Positions 18,534 through 27,540 are shown, counted from the stretch's first letter. The stretch: DNA of 64,000 nt from Erysipelotrichales bacterium (GCA_910576345.1 CAJTIT010000007.1:35971-99970); one strand, 5' to 3'. Translations and numbers: made by a program. The notes: generated by a model from the sequence alone, not told the origin.

Positions 18534-18705
18534 AATTTGCGTTGTTTTCCGCTATTTCCTTAACCTTTTTTGTTATCTGTTCCTCGGCTATCTGGTTGAA
18601 TAGCGTTTCCATTTTTCCAGTGCCTACATAATGCCTTTCCACAATAATTTTAGTGGGTGGGTGATGTCGGGGGGCTCTATGTTGTGTGTTGCTGTCTTTG
18701 CTCAT
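18532..18705 (-). CDS. TnpW-like small transposon protein, 57 aa
   Basis: ATG at 18705 follows AAAGGAG with good spacing. The product is basic and His/Pro-rich at the start (MSKDSNTQHRAPRHHPP), then has TKIIVERHYVGTGKME and a helical, charged end. The I-I-V-E-R-x-x-V-G pattern is the core of the small TnpW-type proteins encoded next to recombinases on Clostridia mobile elements, whose function is unknown. The last bases overlap the recombinase remnant. Confidence 0.65.
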   Translation of the reverse strand: MSKDSNTQHRAPRHHPPTKIIVERHYVGTGKMETLFNQIAEEQITKKVKEIAENNAN

Positions 18706-18721
18706 AAATCTGCTCCTTTAC

Positions 18722-18757
18722 AATAAAATAGAGCGCATAGATTTTCTATACGCTCTG
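18722..18757 (-). terminator. Terminator-like hairpin inside the element
   Basis: AGAGCG (18730-18735) and CGCTCT (18751-18756) close a stem extended by ATAG/CTAT with one mismatch. On the minus strand it is followed by ATTTTATTG. It lies downstream of the 251-aa gene and upstream of the TnpW-like gene. Confidence 0.6.
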
Positions 18758-18836
18758 ACGCTGTGTTACTTATTCAGTTGTGATTGTGGTAATGGTTGTT
18801 TAGACAAACTGGAAATTAGAACAAATGCCAAACTCA

Positions 18837-18867
18837 ATATCCACCAGCTATGCCGGTGGATATTGGT
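18837..18867. repeat. Strong 11-bp hairpin downstream of the 251-aa gene
   Basis: CAATATCCACC (18837-18847) and GGTGGATATTG (18857-18867) are perfectly complementary around a 9-nt loop. There is no clear T-tract on the minus strand, so it may be an RNA stabiliser or a protein site rather than a terminator. Confidence 0.5.
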
Positions 18868-18876
18868 TTCTTTCTA

Positions 18877-19632
18877 CTACGAGCCAGATTCCACACAAAA
18901 CACAAATTCAAACGCAAAATCCGACCAATCAAATCCATCATGCACTATTTTCAAAGGGCAAGACTTATCAAAAAAGGTTTCATAATTATTTTTCCCATTC
19001 GTGTATACAACATTCCCCAAATATTCCGTTCCTTTATATGTAACCTTAAAATAAAGCGTGACATTAAAATCCGTCCAAATCCTCGTTTCCTGCATTTTAT
19101 ATGCAGCAGATTCAACTTCGGGAAAATTTAACAGTTCAATTTCCAAATCTTTGTTCACTTTTGTCTTCACAGTCTTGTATGCGTCAATTGTTACTCTGCG
19201 CTTCTTTGGCAATTTCATCTGAAGCACTGTTTCAAACGGAACATCTGCACCAAATGAATCGCTCCAAAAAATATTCGCTTTCCCTTTCCACTTCAAAGTA
19301 ATCTCATTTCTGCCTACATCCATGATTTCTATTATTCCCTGCGTTACATTCTCATGCTCCAGCACACAAAGAAATCCCGCTTCCTCTCCTTGGTCATTAT
19401 AGGCTTCTTCCCAGACATACTTTTTCCCTGCCAGTTCCTTTATCCTTTTTACCCCTGTTTGAAATCCATTATTATGGTATAAATGAATCTCTGACAATTC
19501 CTGTTCAACTTGGTCATTTTTAGCAGTCACTTCGGGGAATAATTGAATCCCCTCGTTTGTTTCATACACACCAATGCCTGAACTAACAATTTTATACGAA
19601 ACATCATTTAAAATTAAATATTCTTTTTTCAT
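18877..19632 (-). CDS. Hypothetical cargo protein of the mobile element, 251 aa
   Basis: I do not recognise this protein. It is soluble, beta-rich and acidic to neutral, with no signal peptide: MKKEYLILNDVSYKIVSSGIG at the start, a lysine-rich LPKKRRVTIDAYKTVKTKVN centre and an aromatic C-terminus. AGGAGAG precedes the ATG at 19632 by 6 nt. Its frame is intact although most genes around it are broken, so it may be recent cargo or still selected. An immunity-type protein is possible but unsupported. Confidence 0.7.
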   Translation of the reverse strand: MKKEYLILNDVSYKIVSSGIGVYETNEGIQLFPEVTAKNDQVEQELSEIHLYHNNGFQTGVKRIKELAGKKYVWEEAYNDQGEEAGFLCVLEHENVTQGIIEIMDVGRNEITLKWKGKANIFWSDSFGADVPFETVLQMKLPKKRRVTIDAYKTVKTKVNKDLEIELLNFPEVESAAYKMQETRIWTDFNVTLYFKVTYKGTEYLGNVVYTNGKNNYETFFDKSCPLKIVHDGFDWSDFAFEFVFCVESGS

Positions 19633-19708
19633 ACTAATCTCTCCTAGTCAGTGATTTGTATCGCTAATAGAATACCACAATCACAACCACATTTCTATCA
19701 CATTTTCA

Positions 19709-21097
19709 TTAAATTTCTTCCTTCATCCGCTTAGTCCTGTTCTGTTGCCTGTTATGCTGTCGGCTCTCATTCTGAAGCTCCCTCTCAAGGTTCTTTTTGT
19801 TGTAGCCGATAACTTCCACATATGCTAATTCTGTGGCGGTCTTGGTCTGCTCTTTACTGATACTGTCATACTCGGACTGCAAAGACTGTATCTCGGCTTT
19901 CCACTGTTTCGGCGTTATCTTCTCGCCATTCTGTAAAAGGCTCTGCATGCGTTCCTTTAATTCGGGGTACTTCGATAAGCTGTCTTTATGCTCTTTATCA
20001 AATTTCATTTTTGCAAATCCTTTTAGTGACTGGCTCTCCTTATAGGTAGCTTGAATTGGCGCAAAGAGGGCATACATTTTTGACAGTTCCTTTAACCGGT
20101 TTAGTTTCTGCCCCTTTGAAAGATGTACCGTTTCCAACTCTTGGTATCCCTGTTCCTTATCCGCTGTGAATTTTGCAAGGCTCTCAAAGCTGTCTATCTT
20201 CCTTGTCGTGATGAATTTCTCCGCATTGCCGACTGACTGCAAGGCGGTTCTGTCGGCTATTTTTCTTAGGTGCTTTCCACTGACAATCGGCAGGTCAAGT
20301 CTGCCTTTGCGCTCCCTTACTTTTGCAATCATTTCCATGACTTCATTCTTCACGCTGACCGCCACATTTTTAATCTTGGCGTATTGTGCGCTGTGAAGTT
20401 CCTGCTTGGCAAGCATGAGAATTTCTTTTGCCTGTTCCAACAACAGATTGTTCTTGATGATTTCCCGATTGATGTTGCCCCTCTCGGTCTGTATACCTTT
20501 GCGCTCTAAAGCGTTTGCAACCGCCCCGATATGGATTGTCGGCTCTCTGTCAATGCCTTGCTCCTTAAAAGAGCGGTGTTCCCAATGTAGCGCAATTCCC
20601 AGCTGCTCATTGGTGGCATTGATTGTGTCGGTTAAATCTTTTCGCCACATCTTGGCGTTATCTTGGCTGTTCCAGTCGGTGCTTTCTACGGTGTGGCATT
20701 TCCATTGTTTCCTGTTCCGCTTGTCAACTTTCTGCTGTCCTGTCTTTTTGTCAATGACCGGAATACGCTCCCCGCTTTCGTTTTCCGCATTGGGAAGAGT
20801 GGATTGTGGGGGAGTGGTTTCCCGGCTTTCTGCTTTGATTTTAGATATAATCTGCTGACACTCCCTTGTCTGCAATGCAACCGACAAGATACGGTTTAAC
20901 TCGCTCTCGTCATAGCGGTAGCAGTCGGGGAAATACTTTACGATAATACCGCCCATGATATACTTGTGGTGGTTCTCGACTTTGCGTATCTTCTCGTTCT
21001 GTTTTTTCTTCTCATTGGCTACACGCTGTTGCGCCTGTTTCAATGCTTGCAATGCCTTTTCTAAGTTTTTGCTTGTATCATTCTTGCTCTCAATCAT
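19709..21097 (-). CDS. DUF3847 domain fused to the C-terminal part of a MobA/MobL relaxase
   Basis: A 462-residue chimera. Residues 1-90 look like the small plasmid protein DUF3847 (coiled LQALKQAQQRV, then HHKYIMGGIIVKYFPD). From residue 111 the sequence is that of MobA/MobL relaxases downstream of the catalytic core: IPVIDKKTGQQKV, ESTDWNSQDNAKMWR, HRSFKEQGIDREPTIHIG and GIQTERGNINR, then a long coiled-coil tail. The relaxase N-terminal tyrosine and H-x-H metal motif are absent, so it should not nick DNA. An internal deletion joining two neighbouring genes is the simplest origin. GAGGT lies 8 nt before the ATG. Confidence 0.75.
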   Translation of the reverse strand: MIESKNDTSKNLEKALQALKQAQQRVANEKKKQNEKIRKVENHHKYIMGGIIVKYFPDCYRYDESELNRILSVALQTRECQQIISKIKAESRETTPPQSTLPNAENESGERIPVIDKKTGQQKVDKRNRKQWKCHTVESTDWNSQDNAKMWRKDLTDTINATNEQLGIALHWEHRSFKEQGIDREPTIHIGAVANALERKGIQTERGNINREIIKNNLLLEQAKEILMLAKQELHSAQYAKIKNVAVSVKNEVMEMIAKVRERKGRLDLPIVSGKHLRKIADRTALQSVGNAEKFITTRKIDSFESLAKFTADKEQGYQELETVHLSKGQKLNRLKELSKMYALFAPIQATYKESQSLKGFAKMKFDKEHKDSLSKYPELKERMQSLLQNGEKITPKQWKAEIQSLQSEYDSISKEQTKTATELAYVEVIGYNKKNLERELQNESRQHNRQQNRTKRMKEEI

Positions 21098-21139
21098 TTC
21101 TGATACCTCATTCTTTCTATGCTGTGTTGGTGGTTGCTG

Positions 21140-21183
21140 AAAATAAAAAAGGTAGCGGATTGTCTGTTAAGATAATCGCTACC
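21140..21183 (-). terminator. Terminator after the ketopantoate reductase-like pseudogene
   Basis: GGTAGCG (21151-21157) and CGCTACC (21177-21183) form a stem extended by ATT/AAT with one bulge. On the minus strand it runs into TTTTTTATTTT. Confidence 0.8.
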
Positions 21184-21217
21184 TAAAGATAAACAATATT
21201 TAATTTTCAATATAATT

Positions 21218-22066
21218 TCATCTGTTCAATTCAGTTTTAATATATTTATAAAATTGTCTGTGTAACTGGCGCATTTCATCGGGTGCTTTCATTGTATGTT
21301 GATACATAAACATTTTCCCAAAATCACTCTGAAAAATCACACTAAGACCTATCCTTAAAAAAGTAATTGGAATAAATCGAAATACATTCATTTTTTTAGG
21401 AGATATAACAATCCCTAAGTTATGGAGCGTAATATAATTGCGTTTCATTCTCTTTGCTGTTCTGCACATTAAATTTTTTTCTTTTCCTGCTTTCTTAGGA
21501 TTGTCTGCTTCATAATATATCTGCCAATCGTGCATATTTCTTACAATTTGATATGGAATATGGGATTGTCTAAAAATTGCTGACAACATCATTATCCGCT
21601 CTGTTTCCATTCCATTTATTTCTGCAAAAGTTGTCGGCTGAATTAACCTCGGCGTTAGGTCGGCTTTTAATATATTACCGTCAAAACTCCCTCCTGCTCC
21701 GGGAAATGCCGGTATAATTCTTCCTTTTCCGCACATTTTTTCCTAATCACTGTATGGTTCAAGGGTATTAACCATTGTTACAATATTTGGACTATTATTA
21801 TTTCTTAATTCCTTTAATGCTTGATGTACTTGGTTTTCTCTTACAGTCAGAAATATAAAATCATAGGTGTCCTCATTTGTTACATTTTCAATAATTCGGG
21901 GAGTTACTTTCATTTTCTTTCGGTTTTTAATGTAACACAAGCCATACTTTTTTAGACTTTCTAATCTTTCTCCACGCGCATATATAGTCGTATCATATCC
22001 TGCTTCACAAAATAGTGTCGCATATAGACACCCTATCACACCCGCTCCATAAATTAGCAATCTCAT
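21218..22066 (-). pseudogene. Ketopantoate reductase-like (PanE/ApbA) gene interrupted by an amber codon
   Basis: From the ATG at 22066 the frame starts MRLLIYGAGVIGCLYATLF, a Rossmann NADP-binding motif, and continues to VTMVNTLEPYSD, where TAG at 21743-21745 interrupts it. The same frame resumes with EKMCGKGRIIPAFPGAGGS, the conserved PanE-like follow-on, and reaches a stop at 21218. No frameshift is needed; a Trp codon (TGG to TAG) is the likely ancestral residue. Such proteins reduce ketopantoate or related 2-oxoacids; homologues on mobile elements are usually of unknown role. The start overlaps the end of the upstream broken gene (ATGA). Confidence 0.8.
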
Positions 22067-22431
22067 ATAATCATTCCTCGCACGCATATATTTGTTGATT
22101 TTCTCAACAATTCTATTTTTCCATAAACACAAATACAATTCCATTGAGTTTGATGAACACTATACCTGCCCTCACATATACGCTCCACGTCCACGCACTT
22201 AGGAAGGTTTCCTGTCAGTTCGTAATTATTCCTTGCTGTAATTGTTCCATGATTGTCGGTCTGCCTTACCTTGACTTCGCACTGGCTTTTCTGCTCCAAT
22301 ACAAGCTATTGGTATTTGTCGCTTTCTTTGGTGAATACGCTCTGATGCGCATTGGAGTGAGTCTTACTGTGGATATATTTCTCTGTGGTACCGTAATAAT
22401 CTAAAATCTGCTGTTCTTGCTTTTTGTTCAT
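22063..22431 (-). pseudogene. Unidentified gene of the mobile element, interrupted by an in-frame TAG
   Basis: ATG at 22431, 8 nt after AGAGGG, starts MNKKQEQQILDYYGTTEKY. TAG at 22306-22308 stops it after SDKYQ, but the same frame goes on with EQKSQCEVKVRQTDNHGTIT and ends at 22063, overlapping the PanE-like start by 4 nt. The junction with the next gene and the shared frame argue that this was one gene of about 122 codons. I do not recognise the family. It is the second amber interruption within 600 bp. Confidence 0.5.
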
Positions 22432-22670
22432 GGTCTTTGCCCTCTTGTGATATGGATTGATATGATTGATTGGTTTTGGTGCTGATATATGGTTTTCTTT
22501 CGTTAATTGTCGGAAGATTGGATTGCGTAATACTGTTGTTGGGTATTTCTCCACTTGTGGGAAAATGGGTTCATTTCTTACGGTAATTACCGCATGAAAA
22601 AAGACTATAAGCGTCACTGTCATAGCCTTTTAAGGATTGAGGAAGTCCCTTTCTTATTTGTATTTGTGTT

Positions 22671-22694
22671 ATCACCCCTCCATACTATCCAACA
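22671..22694 (-). repeat. Right terminal inverted repeat of the decayed element
   Basis: The reverse complement starts TGTTGGATAGT and keeps GGTGA at positions 19-23, as at the left end. The adjacent TC (22695-22696) repeats the dinucleotide found before the left end. Confidence 0.65.
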
Positions 22695-22772
22695 TCTCAA
22701 AAAAAACAAACTTTTTCATGTATAATAGGAAATCATTGGCGCATACTTTCCATTGCATAGGAGAGTGAGATC

Positions 22773-23159
22773 ATGAGAATAAAACGTTATATCCTGTTTG
22801 CGTCATTATGGTTGATATTGTTAACAATCGGTGTGACAAGCAAACAAAAACCTTTGGAATTTGTTATTTATTGCGATCAAGAAATGAAGCATAGCGCCGA
22901 AGTGAAAAACGAAGTATTGATGCGCTATGCTCTGATGATGCGAGGTGTTCATGAAGAAAGTGAAATTGAACTTATTCGACATAATTTGGATGATTTCATG
23001 TGGGACGATAATATGATTGCAAAATGGGAGAATCATATGTTGAAAATCACGATTGGCGATGGAAAAGGTGTCGTGATTCATGGCGATCTAAAGATGGATG
23101 AAACATGTCTTCCACAAGTAAAGACAAAATCTTTATTTGCGGAATGGTTTGGTAGTTAA
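22773..23159 (+). CDS. Hypothetical membrane-anchored or exported protein, 128 aa
   Basis: An N-terminal hydrophobic segment (residues 6-22) is followed by a soluble domain of about 100 residues. AGGAGAG lies before the ATG and TATAAT at 22721-22726 is a likely -10. The start of the domain (LEFVIYCDQEMKHSAEVKNEVL) faintly recalls the pattern in the sporulation signalling protein SpoIIR, but the match is too weak to name it. The mobile element ends 26 bp upstream of the -10, at the -35 position, so the insertion may have altered its promoter. Confidence 0.7.
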   Translation: MRIKRYILFASLWLILLTIGVTSKQKPLEFVIYCDQEMKHSAEVKNEVLMRYALMMRGVHEESEIELIRHNLDDFMWDDNMIAKWENHMLKITIGDGKGVVIHGDLKMDETCLPQVKTKSLFAEWFGS

Positions 23160-23184
23160 TAGCGATTTTTATTTCATTTCAAAC

Positions 23185-23218
23185 AAGGAAAATGTTATCA
23201 GAAGACATTTTCCTTTTT
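23185..23218 (+). terminator. Terminator after the 128-aa gene
   Basis: AAGGAAAATGT (23185-23195) and ACATTTTCCTT (23205-23215) pair perfectly over 11 bp and are followed by a T-run. Confidence 0.85.
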
Positions 23219-23406
23219 ACCTGTTTCAATGAGCATGTTTTTTCGTTATTGAATTTATATGGTTGCTTTGTTCATTCTTCTATATGAATCAAATGTACGC
23301 CGTCATGGAACGGCTTCTTTGTCTCTTAGATGCCTCTACCGATATGACAGATCTGCAATTCTTCACCAAATATGTCATGATCGCTCATAAAAATGACATA
23401 AGTATC

Positions 23407-23670
23407 CTAAATGTTTTTAAAATATTGGCCTTTTTCCAATTCATTCACATCCAACATACTGGCATGAAAACGAATGCGCTTTTCATTTGCGCTTTTTTGA
23501 AACGCTGAATTTCCACATTGATCATACGTTTGGGCCAAAACGTACAAACGAATACTACAACTTGTTAAATGATAGAAGTCTTCTTGATCGTTTACGTCTT
23601 TCATGGAAATACCGAGATCTTTTAAGATGATATTCAAATTCAAAGAGATACACGCATTTTGTTTATGCAT
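23407..23670 (-). CDS. Possible small protein, 87 aa
   Basis: An open frame in the 23219-23881 intergenic stretch with a protein-like composition (ILKDLGISMKDVNDQEDFYHL, then VLAQTYDQCGNSAFQKSANEK). No ribosome binding site is visible before the ATG at 23670 and no family is recognised. An overlapping plus-strand frame (23263-23508) looks less like coding sequence. It may be real, decayed or spurious. Confidence 0.3.
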   Translation of the reverse strand: MHKQNACISLNLNIILKDLGISMKDVNDQEDFYHLTSCSIRLYVLAQTYDQCGNSAFQKSANEKRIRFHASMLDVNELEKGQYFKNI

Positions 23671-23836
23671 ATATTTAGAAAAGAAAATATCATCTCATTT
23701 TTCATAAGTATAAGAGGCAATTCTCATCTCTTTGTTAAAACATAACATAACACAAAGTGAATATCAACTGTGAATTGATAAAAAATGAAACTGTAAAATT
23801 GAATAAAATGTTTTCCTTTCCATCTTTTTGTTATCC

Positions 23837-23845
23837 TGTTATAAT
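23837..23845 (+). promoter_or_regulatory. Extended -10 of the ABC exporter operon
   Basis: TGTTATAAT gives TG plus a perfect TATAAT (23840-23845), 42 bp before the chosen start. No clear -35 is present, as is common with extended -10 promoters. Confidence 0.6.
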
Positions 23846-23887
23846 ATAACTCACACTTTTGAAGACTTCAGGAGAGGAGTGATGGTG

Positions 23888-25618
23888 ATGCATTTAATGA
23901 TCACTTATTTAAAACGTTATAAACTGTTGTTTTTCATCAATGTGATTTCTGTATTTGGATTTGCACTGGTAGAACTGGGCATCCCTACGATTGTCGCCCA
24001 GATGATTGATCAAGGTGTAGCCAAACAGGATACAGCTTTTCTTTATCAAATGGGCGCATGGATCGTATGTATATCTGTTATCGGTGTAGCCGGAACGATT
24101 TTGCTTGGCTACTGCTGCGCCAAAATCTCCACATCAATAACAAGAGACATTCGAAATGATATCTTTAAGAAAGTACAATCATTTTCTCATCAAGAAATCA
24201 ATACGTTTGGTGTATCCTCTTTAATAACAAGAACCAATAATGATGCATTTCAGATTCAAATGTTCATCAATGTTTTACTAAGAACTGCACTGCTCACACC
24301 GGTGATGGCGATTTTAAGCATGATCATGACCATTCGCGCTTCACTGCCACTATCTTTGGTGATAGGATCTACGATTCCTTTCATTATCATCGGTGTATAT
24401 CTCGTTGCCAAATTCTCGGAACCGATTTCAGAAAAGCAACAAGAATCGATGGATGCATTGAATCGCATATCTAGAGAGAATTTAACCGGTGTTCGTGTTA
24501 TTCGGGCTTTCCATAATGATGCATATGAGGCAAAGCGTTTTGATAAAACCAATCAGTCATTTATGCAGTATTCCAAAAAACTGTTCAAACTAATGATGAT
24601 TACCCAGCCCTTGTTTTTTTTCCTCATGAATTTGGCTGCGATGGCCATCTACTGGATTGCGGCAGGATTGATCAATGATGGTTCCTTACAGGTAGGAGCG
24701 CTGATTGCGTTCAATGAATATCTGTTTCATGCGATGTTTTCCATGATGTTGTTCTGTACGGTATTTATGATGTATCCAAGAGCACAAGTTTCCGCAAAAC
24801 GTATTGAAGCCGTATTAAACAGTGAATCATCGATACAACAGGCTTCACAAGCAGTGACAAGTGATGTCATATCCAAGATTAGCTTTGAACATGTGACGTT
24901 TGCCTATCCGGATGGTGAAGAACCGGTGTTAAAAGATATCAATTTTCAAGTGAAAAAAGGAGAGACCATCGCTTTTATAGGCAGTACCGGTTCTGGAAAA
25001 AGCACACTCATCAATTTGATACCTAGATTTTATGATGCATCCGCTGGCGACATTTATATCAATGATACAAACATCAAAGATATCGACATAGCTTGGCTGC
25101 GCGATCAGATCGGATTCATTTCGCAGAAAGCCAATTTGTTTACCGGTACAATCAAAGAAAATATTTGTTTTGGCAAACAAGACGCCGATGAAGAAGAAAT
25201 CATACATGCCGCTAAAACAGCACAAGCATATGCATTTATTATGGAGAAAGAACAAGGATTTGAAGAAATGCTCAGTGAAGGCGCATCCAATCTTTCCGGC
25301 GGACAGAAACAGCGTTTGTCGATAGCACGGGCGTTAGTCAAACGACCACAAGTTTATGTATTCGACGATTCTTTTTCCGCATTGGATTTCAAAACAGATG
25401 CGATGCTTAGAAAAGCGTTGAAACAAGAGACGACGCAGGCAATTACGATGGTGGTCGCACAGCGTATTTCTTCCATTATGGACGCCGATCAAATTATCGT
25501 CCTTCATGAAGGAAATATTGTTGGAAAAGGCACACATAAAGAATTATTGAAAAATTGTACCATCTATTATGAAATTGCGACTTCTCAATTAAGCGAGGAG
25601 GAATTGTCTTATGAATAA
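23888..25618 (+). CDS. Heterodimeric ABC exporter, subunit with degenerate ATP site
   Basis: A 576-residue half transporter: six N-terminal helices (exporter fold), then a nucleotide-binding domain with Walker A GSTGSGKST, signature LSGGQKQR and Walker B VYVFDD. The catalytic Glu after Walker B is Asp, and the switch His is Gln (VVAQRISS in place of the usual AHRLS). That is the pattern of the degenerate subunit in heterodimers such as TM287/288 or BmrCD. Three nearby ATGs are possible; GGAG at 23876-23879 best fits 23888. It overlaps the partner gene by 8 nt. Likely a multidrug or lipid exporter; substrate unknown. Confidence 0.92.
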   Translation: MHLMITYLKRYKLLFFINVISVFGFALVELGIPTIVAQMIDQGVAKQDTAFLYQMGAWIVCISVIGVAGTILLGYCCAKISTSITRDIRNDIFKKVQSFSHQEINTFGVSSLITRTNNDAFQIQMFINVLLRTALLTPVMAILSMIMTIRASLPLSLVIGSTIPFIIIGVYLVAKFSEPISEKQQESMDALNRISRENLTGVRVIRAFHNDAYEAKRFDKTNQSFMQYSKKLFKLMMITQPLFFFLMNLAAMAIYWIAAGLINDGSLQVGALIAFNEYLFHAMFSMMLFCTVFMMYPRAQVSAKRIEAVLNSESSIQQASQAVTSDVISKISFEHVTFAYPDGEEPVLKDINFQVKKGETIAFIGSTGSGKSTLINLIPRFYDASAGDIYINDTNIKDIDIAWLRDQIGFISQKANLFTGTIKENICFGKQDADEEEIIHAAKTAQAYAFIMEKEQGFEEMLSEGASNLSGGQKQRLSIARALVKRPQVYVFDDSFSALDFKTDAMLRKALKQETTQAITMVVAQRISSIMDADQIIVLHEGNIVGKGTHKELLKNCTIYYEIATSQLSEEELSYE

Positions 25619-27380
25619 GAAAATCAAGCATAAGCTTTCTGCATTGCGCATGTTGATGCCTTATATTCTTCCTTATAAATGGGCATATTTAAGCGCCGTA
25701 TTCATGGTGGCTATCACCTGTGTGGTTCTTGCCATTATGCCAAGTGTGGAAGGTGGCATCACGTCCGCTTTGGCAGAAGATGTGATGGCGCAGCGGGCCA
25801 TTCGTTTTGATGTGGTTTTGAAATTTCTAGGCGTTTTAGTAATTTTGTATATCGTGAAGACATTGGCACAGGTTATAGAGATTTTCTTTTTGACCAATGC
25901 GATTCAAAATGCGATGTATGATTTGCGTAGTGCGCTTCAAAACAAAATCCGTCGTTTGCCAATTCGTTATTTTGATACCCATCAGTATGGAGATATTTTA
26001 AGTGTGATTACCAATGACGTTGACACATTGTCCAATGCGCTCCAACAGAGCTTTATCAATATCATTGCGGGAATTTTGCAGGTGATTTTGGCAGTTTATA
26101 TGATGTTACAGATCAACAACTGGATGACGCTGATTGCGCTGACACTGATTCCATTGGCGCTTATCATTACTAAAATGATTGTGAAACGTTCGCAGAAAAA
26201 ATTCGATGCCCAACAGAAGACACTAGGTAAGCTGAATGGCACCATCACTGAAATGTATGGTGGATTTCATGAAATCTTATTATTCAATCGTCAAAAACAG
26301 GCAGTGAAAGAATTTGGTGAAATCAATGCGCAGCTTCAAAAAAACGCATTTCAAGCGCAATTTATGTCTTCTTTGATTTCACCGTTGATTAGTTTATGTA
26401 CGTATCTAGTGATTGGCTCTTTGGCATTGGTAGGATCCTTGTTTGCGCTGAGTGGCAAAATCTTGGTGGGACAATTACAGGCGTTCATTCGCTACATCTG
26501 GCAGATCAATGATCCGCTTTCACAAGTATCAAATTTATCTTCACAGCTTCAGTCGGCTTTTTCTGCGATGCACCGCATCAGTGATCTGTTAAGTGAGAAA
26601 GAAGAAATAAACGATAAGCAAAATGCAGAAATCTTATCTGAAATACAAGGAAATGTTACATTTGAGCATGTATCATTCGGTTATGGGGAACAAGAGATCA
26701 TCCATGATTTCAATGTTCATGTAAAAGCAGGGCAGATGGTTGCCATAGTAGGGCCAACCGGTGCCGGAAAAACGACGCTAATCAATTTGTTGGAGCGTTT
26801 CTATGATGTAGATGCAGGATGCATTCGTATCGACGGCGTTGATATCCGTGATTTGAAACGAGATGATTTGCGTGATATATTTGCGATGGTTTTACAAGAT
26901 ACATGGCTGTTTCACGGAACGATTTACGACAATATCCGCTATGGACGTTTGGATGCAAGAAATGATGAAGTCATTGATGCGGCCAAGCGTGCCAATATCC
27001 ACCATTTTATTCGCACGCTTCCGGATGGATACAACATGGTGCTGAATGAAGAAGGAAACAATATCTCACAGGGAGAAAAGCAACTGATGACAATAGCGCG
27101 AGCCTTTTTGAAAAATCCAAAAATACTGATTTTGGATGAAGCCACATCTTCTGTCGATACCCGATTGGAAAAAATGTTACAGGAAGCGATGCACAATGTC
27201 ATGCAAGGCAGAACATCGTTTGTGATTGCGCATCGTTTGTCAACAATCAAAAATGCTGATTTGATTTTGGTGCTTCAAAACGGTAATGTGGTGGAACAAG
27301 GAACACATGAAGAATTGTTAAAGAAAAAAGGCGTTTATGAAGCATTATATGAGTCGCAGTTCGCCTATCGTAATGCATAG
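25611..27380 (+). CDS. Heterodimeric ABC exporter, subunit with canonical catalytic residues
   Basis: A 589-residue half transporter with six helices and an NBD: Walker A GPTGAGKTT, signature ISQGEKQL (unusual in place of LSGGQ), Walker B ILILDEATSSVD and H-loop AHRLST. Its Walker motifs plus the partner's LSGGQ make the active site, while its altered ISQGE faces the partner's degenerate Walker B. AGGAGG lies about 9 nt before the ATG, inside the end of the partner gene. Confidence 0.93.
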   Translation: MNKKIKHKLSALRMLMPYILPYKWAYLSAVFMVAITCVVLAIMPSVEGGITSALAEDVMAQRAIRFDVVLKFLGVLVILYIVKTLAQVIEIFFLTNAIQNAMYDLRSALQNKIRRLPIRYFDTHQYGDILSVITNDVDTLSNALQQSFINIIAGILQVILAVYMMLQINNWMTLIALTLIPLALIITKMIVKRSQKKFDAQQKTLGKLNGTITEMYGGFHEILLFNRQKQAVKEFGEINAQLQKNAFQAQFMSSLISPLISLCTYLVIGSLALVGSLFALSGKILVGQLQAFIRYIWQINDPLSQVSNLSSQLQSAFSAMHRISDLLSEKEEINDKQNAEILSEIQGNVTFEHVSFGYGEQEIIHDFNVHVKAGQMVAIVGPTGAGKTTLINLLERFYDVDAGCIRIDGVDIRDLKRDDLRDIFAMVLQDTWLFHGTIYDNIRYGRLDARNDEVIDAAKRANIHHFIRTLPDGYNMVLNEEGNNISQGEKQLMTIARAFLKNPKILILDEATSSVDTRLEKMLQEAMHNVMQGRTSFVIAHRLSTIKNADLILVLQNGNVVEQGTHEELLKKKGVYEALYESQFAYRNA

Positions 27381-27503
27381 AGAGTTACAGATATTGCATA
27401 AGTTTAGATAAGGACAAGATTTCGTGCAAGATAACAGATGAATATCTCAAATGCATAAGCAATGATCGGTCCGTTCAAACAAGCAATTTCCTTAAAATAT
27501 TCA

Positions 27504-27532
27504 TTTACATTCTTAGAATTCAATGGTATAAT
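27504..27532 (+). promoter_or_regulatory. Strong promoter of the rpsF operon
   Basis: TTTACA (27504-27509), 17 bp, TATAAT (27527-27532), with TGG making an extended -10. It drives rpsF and probably much of the long run that follows. Confidence 0.85.
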
Positions 27533-27540
27533 CTTTAAAC

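Larger units (their letters stand above)
18358..22694 (-). mobile_element. Decayed mobilisable element (serine-recombinase type), 4.3 kb
   Basis: The ends are an imperfect terminal inverted repeat whose first 11 nt, TGTTGGATAGT, are identical; both are flanked outside by the dinucleotide TC (18356-18357 and 22695-22696), matching the TC/GA core used by TnpX-type large serine recombinases. Inside, all on the minus strand, are a recombinase C-terminal remnant, a TnpW-like gene, an unknown 251-aa gene, a DUF3847-Mob fusion, a ketopantoate reductase-like pseudogene and another broken gene. No intact recombinase or relaxase core is present, so it is probably immobile without help. The boundaries come from the repeats only. 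Confidence 0.7.

Noticed and set aside
20406..20858. 150-codon plus-strand open frame
   Set aside because: It is the antisense of the Mob fusion gene, with no ribosome binding site and Cys/Ser/Leu-rich composition typical of a shadow frame.
22773..23159. Naming the 128-aa protein SpoIIR
   Set aside because: Only the first part of the domain faintly resembles SpoIIR and no sporulation genes are nearby.
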